Assembly: GCA_002329485.1 (NCBI GenBank)
Contig: DCTZ01000008.1
Location: forward strand, 6,455 to 15,596
Source: Caryophanales bacterium UBA1427
GTDB taxonomy: Bacteria > Bacillota_I > Bacilli_A > ML615J-28 > CAG-313
DNA: 9,142 nucleotides
Direction of reading: 5' to 3'
How positions within the stretch are numbered: position 1 is the stretch's first letter; every line of letters starts with the position of its first letter. Made by a program: the position numbers and the translations under genes. This document shows positions 7,764-9,142 of this stretch, in pieces. Below the pieces are notes generated by a model, which was not told the DNA's origin, did not search any database, and saw nothing but the letters and a program-made list of their open reading frames with translations.

Positions 7764-7775
7764 TCCAAAACCTTT
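7764..7775 (-). promoter_or_regulatory. Weak or badly spaced ribosome binding site of ileS
   Basis: AAAGG at 7771-7775 is 13 nt from the ileS ATG, longer than usual, while GGA at 7764-7766 is 6 nt away but short. Neither matches the strength of most other sites in this unit. AAAGG directly follows the ylmG stop codon. Confidence 0.4.
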
Positions 7776-8045
7776 CTATGTTAAAAATCTGATAATCAAA
7801 TTAAGGCAGTATAAGGCTCCTTCGTAAAGAATAAATCCTAATATCGGGGTTAGATCGACCGGACCTATGACAAGCAAACCGCGAAATCTCCCGATATACC
7901 AATCGATTGTACTCCGTAATTTCTGATACCATCCTTGTTCGATAACTCCCGGTACCCAAGAAATCAGAATGACAATTATCATGTACCATAAATAAATGTT
8001 TAAGATCCAATAAATATATGATAAGATTCGGCCAAGGATTTGCAC
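7776..8045 (-). CDS. ylmG: YggT family membrane protein (YlmG)
   Basis: This small integral membrane protein of 89 residues belongs to the YggT/YlmG family, found next to sepF in many Gram-positive bacteria and in cyanobacterial and plastid relatives. Its biochemical role is not firmly known, though division and membrane organisation have been proposed. Two hydrophobic segments at about 7-30 and 68-88 flank a short amphipathic loop. The signatures ISWVPG at 28-33 and GPVDLTPILGFIL from 61 match the family. The loop is unusual in lacking the proline-rich segment before the DLTP motif that many members have. The start is GTG, sharing its G with the sepF TAG (1-nt overlap), with GAGGAT 8 nt upstream, so translation is probably coupled to sepF. 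Trp content is high (five), all TGG. Confidence 0.88.
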   Translation of the reverse strand: MQILGRILSYIYWILNIYLWYMIIVILISWVPGVIEQGWYQKLRSTIDWYIGRFRGLLVIGPVDLTPILGFILYEGALYCLNLIIRFLT

Positions 8046-8359
8046 TATTTCACATCCTCAATATATTGTTTCAAAGTTCCGTCTAAATATTCTTTCTCTC
8101 CGGCAAACAAAAAAGTATGAGGACCGGTTTGGTGAACTTGGCCGTTTAAGGCATAGACCGCCCCCGACAAAAAAGCTAACATCCGATTGGCTTCCGCAAC
8201 CGGAATCCGTTCGAAGTTGGCAAGCAGCGCCCGGCCTCCGAGAATGACATCGCACAGGTCCAAAAGTTCGTCGCTGCTCAACACGGTTTTTGTTTGCATC
8301 AAGTCAAAAGAAGTAAGTAAGGTTTTTGGTTTGGTTTCTTTGCGTTTTTTTCCAAACAT
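8045..8359 (-). CDS. sepF: SepF-type cell division protein, short form
   Basis: SepF is a cytoplasmic membrane-associated partner of FtsZ that forms rings or arcs and helps anchor the Z-ring. The 104-residue product carries the SepF core from about residue 24. It has the conserved stretch ending in FLSGAVYAL at 63-71, followed by GQVHQTGPHTFLF, matching the family's SGAVYALDG and HIFL signatures. The protein is clearly shorter than the roughly 150-residue Bacillus SepF: the N-terminal amphipathic helix and acidic linker are replaced by MFGKKRKETKPKT, which is basic and not obviously helical. The ATG at 8359 has a perfect AAGGAGGT with a 6-nt spacer; a TTG one codon earlier is less likely. It is 12 nt after ylmE and overlaps ylmG by 1 nt, the standard order of this division cluster. 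Confidence 0.9.
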   Translation of the reverse strand: MFGKKRKETKPKTLLTSFDLMQTKTVLSSDELLDLCDVILGGRALLANFERIPVAEANRMLAFLSGAVYALNGQVHQTGPHTFLFAGEKEYLDGTLKQYIEDVK

Positions 8360-8365
8360 CAAAAT

Positions 8366-8373
8366 ACCTCCTT
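8366..8373 (-). promoter_or_regulatory. Ribosome binding site of sepF
   Basis: A full AAGGAGGT lies 6 nt before the ATG at 8359 and contains part of the ylmE stop codon. An in-frame stop just upstream rules out a longer SepF N-terminus. Confidence 0.85.
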
Positions 8374-9019
8374 AAGAAAAGAGAATTCGTCCAACCCGAA
8401 TAACGGTAGCGCCGTTCTTTAGGGCAATTAGATAATCGTTGCTCATGCCCATCGAAAGTTCGTTGCACGGCGCATAAGGAAGGTTCAAAGCTTGTACTTC
8501 GGTTTGCAATTCTTTCATGCGACGGAAGTAACCGTTGAGTACTTCTTCGTCAAAGGTTAGTTTGGCAATGGTCATCAAACCGACAACTTCAATTTTATCG
8601 TATTTGGCAAGGCTTTTAATAAAGGAGATTACCTTGGTTTCGTCAAGTCCCGATTTGTTGGGTTCACCCGAGATATTGACCTGCACAAAGCATTTTAGCG
8701 GAACTTTCCGCCGTTTGTTAATCTCGCTGGCCAAAGAAATGCTGTCGAGCGAATGCAAATAATCTATTTTATCAATCACGGAACGTACCTTACGCGATTG
8801 CAAAACGCCAAAAAAGTGCCAGATAATCGGTAAGTCCTTCAAGGCTTCGTATTTTTCCAAAAAAGAATCAACGCGGTTTTCCCCCATTTCGTTAATCCCC
8901 GCCGCAAACAATTCTCGGTTTACTTCCGGTCCGACATACTTCGTCGCCGCAACAATTCGGGCATGAGGGTAATCTTTCAATGATTCTTTAAGTTTTTGAA
9001 CTTGTTCCATAACACTCAT
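8372..9019 (-). CDS. ylmE: YggS/YlmE family pyridoxal phosphate homeostasis protein
   Basis: Members of this family bind pyridoxal 5'-phosphate on a lysine but have no known catalytic activity; they influence PLP and amino acid homeostasis in the cytoplasm. The 215-residue single-domain TIM barrel has VAATKYV with the expected PLP lysine K27, GENRVDSF from 46, IWHFFGVLQSRK at 66-77, NISGEPNKSG from 115, LSMGMSNDY from 188 and VIRVGRILF near the end; these are the standard family landmarks. It ends shortly after the last motif, so it is slightly shorter than many members but complete. The ATG at 9019 has TAGGTG 5 nt upstream; a second ATG at 9010 lacks such a site. It is the first gene after the only clear promoter and sits 12 nt before sepF, as in other Bacillota. 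No ylmD lies between promoter and gene. Confidence 0.95.
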   Translation of the reverse strand: MSVMEQVQKLKESLKDYPHARIVAATKYVGPEVNRELFAAGINEMGENRVDSFLEKYEALKDLPIIWHFFGVLQSRKVRSVIDKIDYLHSLDSISLASEINKRRKVPLKCFVQVNISGEPNKSGLDETKVISFIKSLAKYDKIEVVGLMTIAKLTFDEEVLNGYFRRMKELQTEVQALNLPYAPCNELSMGMSNDYLIALKNGATVIRVGRILFS

Positions 9020-9072
9020 AATTACACCTACTATTCTTAAAAAATTTACAATTCTTTAATTCATTTTTATTT

Positions 9073-9101
9073 AGTATACCATATTTTACAAAAAAATACA
9101 A
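9073..9101 (-). promoter_or_regulatory. Sigma-A type promoter upstream of ylmE
   Basis: On the minus strand TATACT at 9073-9078 is preceded by TGG at 9079-9081, an extended -10 element, and TTGTAT at 9096-9101 serves as a -35 with a 17-nt spacer. The -35 is a weak match (3 of 6), which the extended -10 may offset. Transcription would begin near 9066, giving a leader of about 46 nt, too short for a T-box or large riboswitch. It is the only clear promoter upstream of the seven-gene run. Confidence 0.7.
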
Positions 9102-9142
9102 GAAATTACGTAGTAAACTTGTCAATATCTTTTGATTTTTTC

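Noticed and set aside
8372..9019. YlmE as an alanine racemase
   Set aside because: The fold is related, but the protein lacks the second domain of alanine racemase and has the YggS family motifs, so a PLP homeostasis protein is the better call.
9106..9116. TTAC-GTA-GTAA inverted repeat just upstream of the ylmE -35, as a possible operator
   Set aside because: The arms are only 4 bp in AT-rich sequence and do not extend outward, and no second copy was seen near the other promoter.
1..9142. CRISPR array, insertion sequence, tRNA or phage genes
   Set aside because: No regularly spaced repeats, terminal inverted repeats, transposase or integrase motifs or tRNA-like clover-leaf were noticed; coding sequence fills nearly the whole window and the two gaps hold only promoter and terminator signals.

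Overview
The window reads as an ordinary chromosomal segment of a low-to-moderate GC Gram-positive bacterium (Bacillota, including wall-poor relatives such as Acholeplasma-like or Erysipelotrichia-like lineages). The evidence is the YlmE-SepF-YlmG-IleS gene order, strong AAGGAGGT-type ribosome binding sites, a sigma-A-like extended -10 promoter, and a ymfF/ymfH-type M16 peptidase pair. The exact taxon cannot be fixed from this sequence. All nine genes lie on the minus strand and are described here in the direction of transcription, from high to low coordinates. About 25 Trp codons are all TGG and all stops are TAA or TAG, so the standard bacterial code fits.

Region 1 (about 9101 to 2700) looks like one seven-gene transcription unit. 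A promoter at about 9073-9101 precedes ylmE (PLP homeostasis protein), sepF (cell division), ylmG (YggT-family membrane protein), ileS (isoleucyl-tRNA synthetase), an unrecognised 287-residue protein, deoC (deoxyribose-phosphate aldolase) and deoD (purine nucleoside phosphorylase). Gaps are 10 to 18 nt, with one 1-nt overlap, and stop codons often sit inside the next gene's Shine-Dalgarno sequence. A clean intrinsic terminator follows deoD at about 2700-2730. The first half is the conserved division cluster seen beside ileS in Bacillus, but ylmH and divIVA are missing between ylmG and ileS. The second half is a deoxynucleoside salvage module: DeoD releases deoxyribose-1-phosphate, which becomes deoxyribose-5-phosphate through a phosphopentomutase not in this window, and DeoC cleaves that to acetaldehyde and glyceraldehyde-3-phosphate.

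Region 2 (about 2660 to 37) holds two overlapping M16-family peptidase genes resembling B. subtilis ymfF and ymfH (also written yfmF/yfmH in some databases), which are linked to post-translational modification of elongation factor P. The first product lacks the zinc motif but has the R/Y pair; the second has HxxEH but no R/Y pair, so they probably form one active heterodimer. The operon may continue past the left edge.

I see no CRISPR array, mobile element, tRNA, rRNA, or convincing new multi-gene system. The most open points are the uncharacterised protein between ileS and deoC, the short SepF without an obvious membrane-targeting helix, and the fusion of division, translation and deoxynucleoside genes in one unit.
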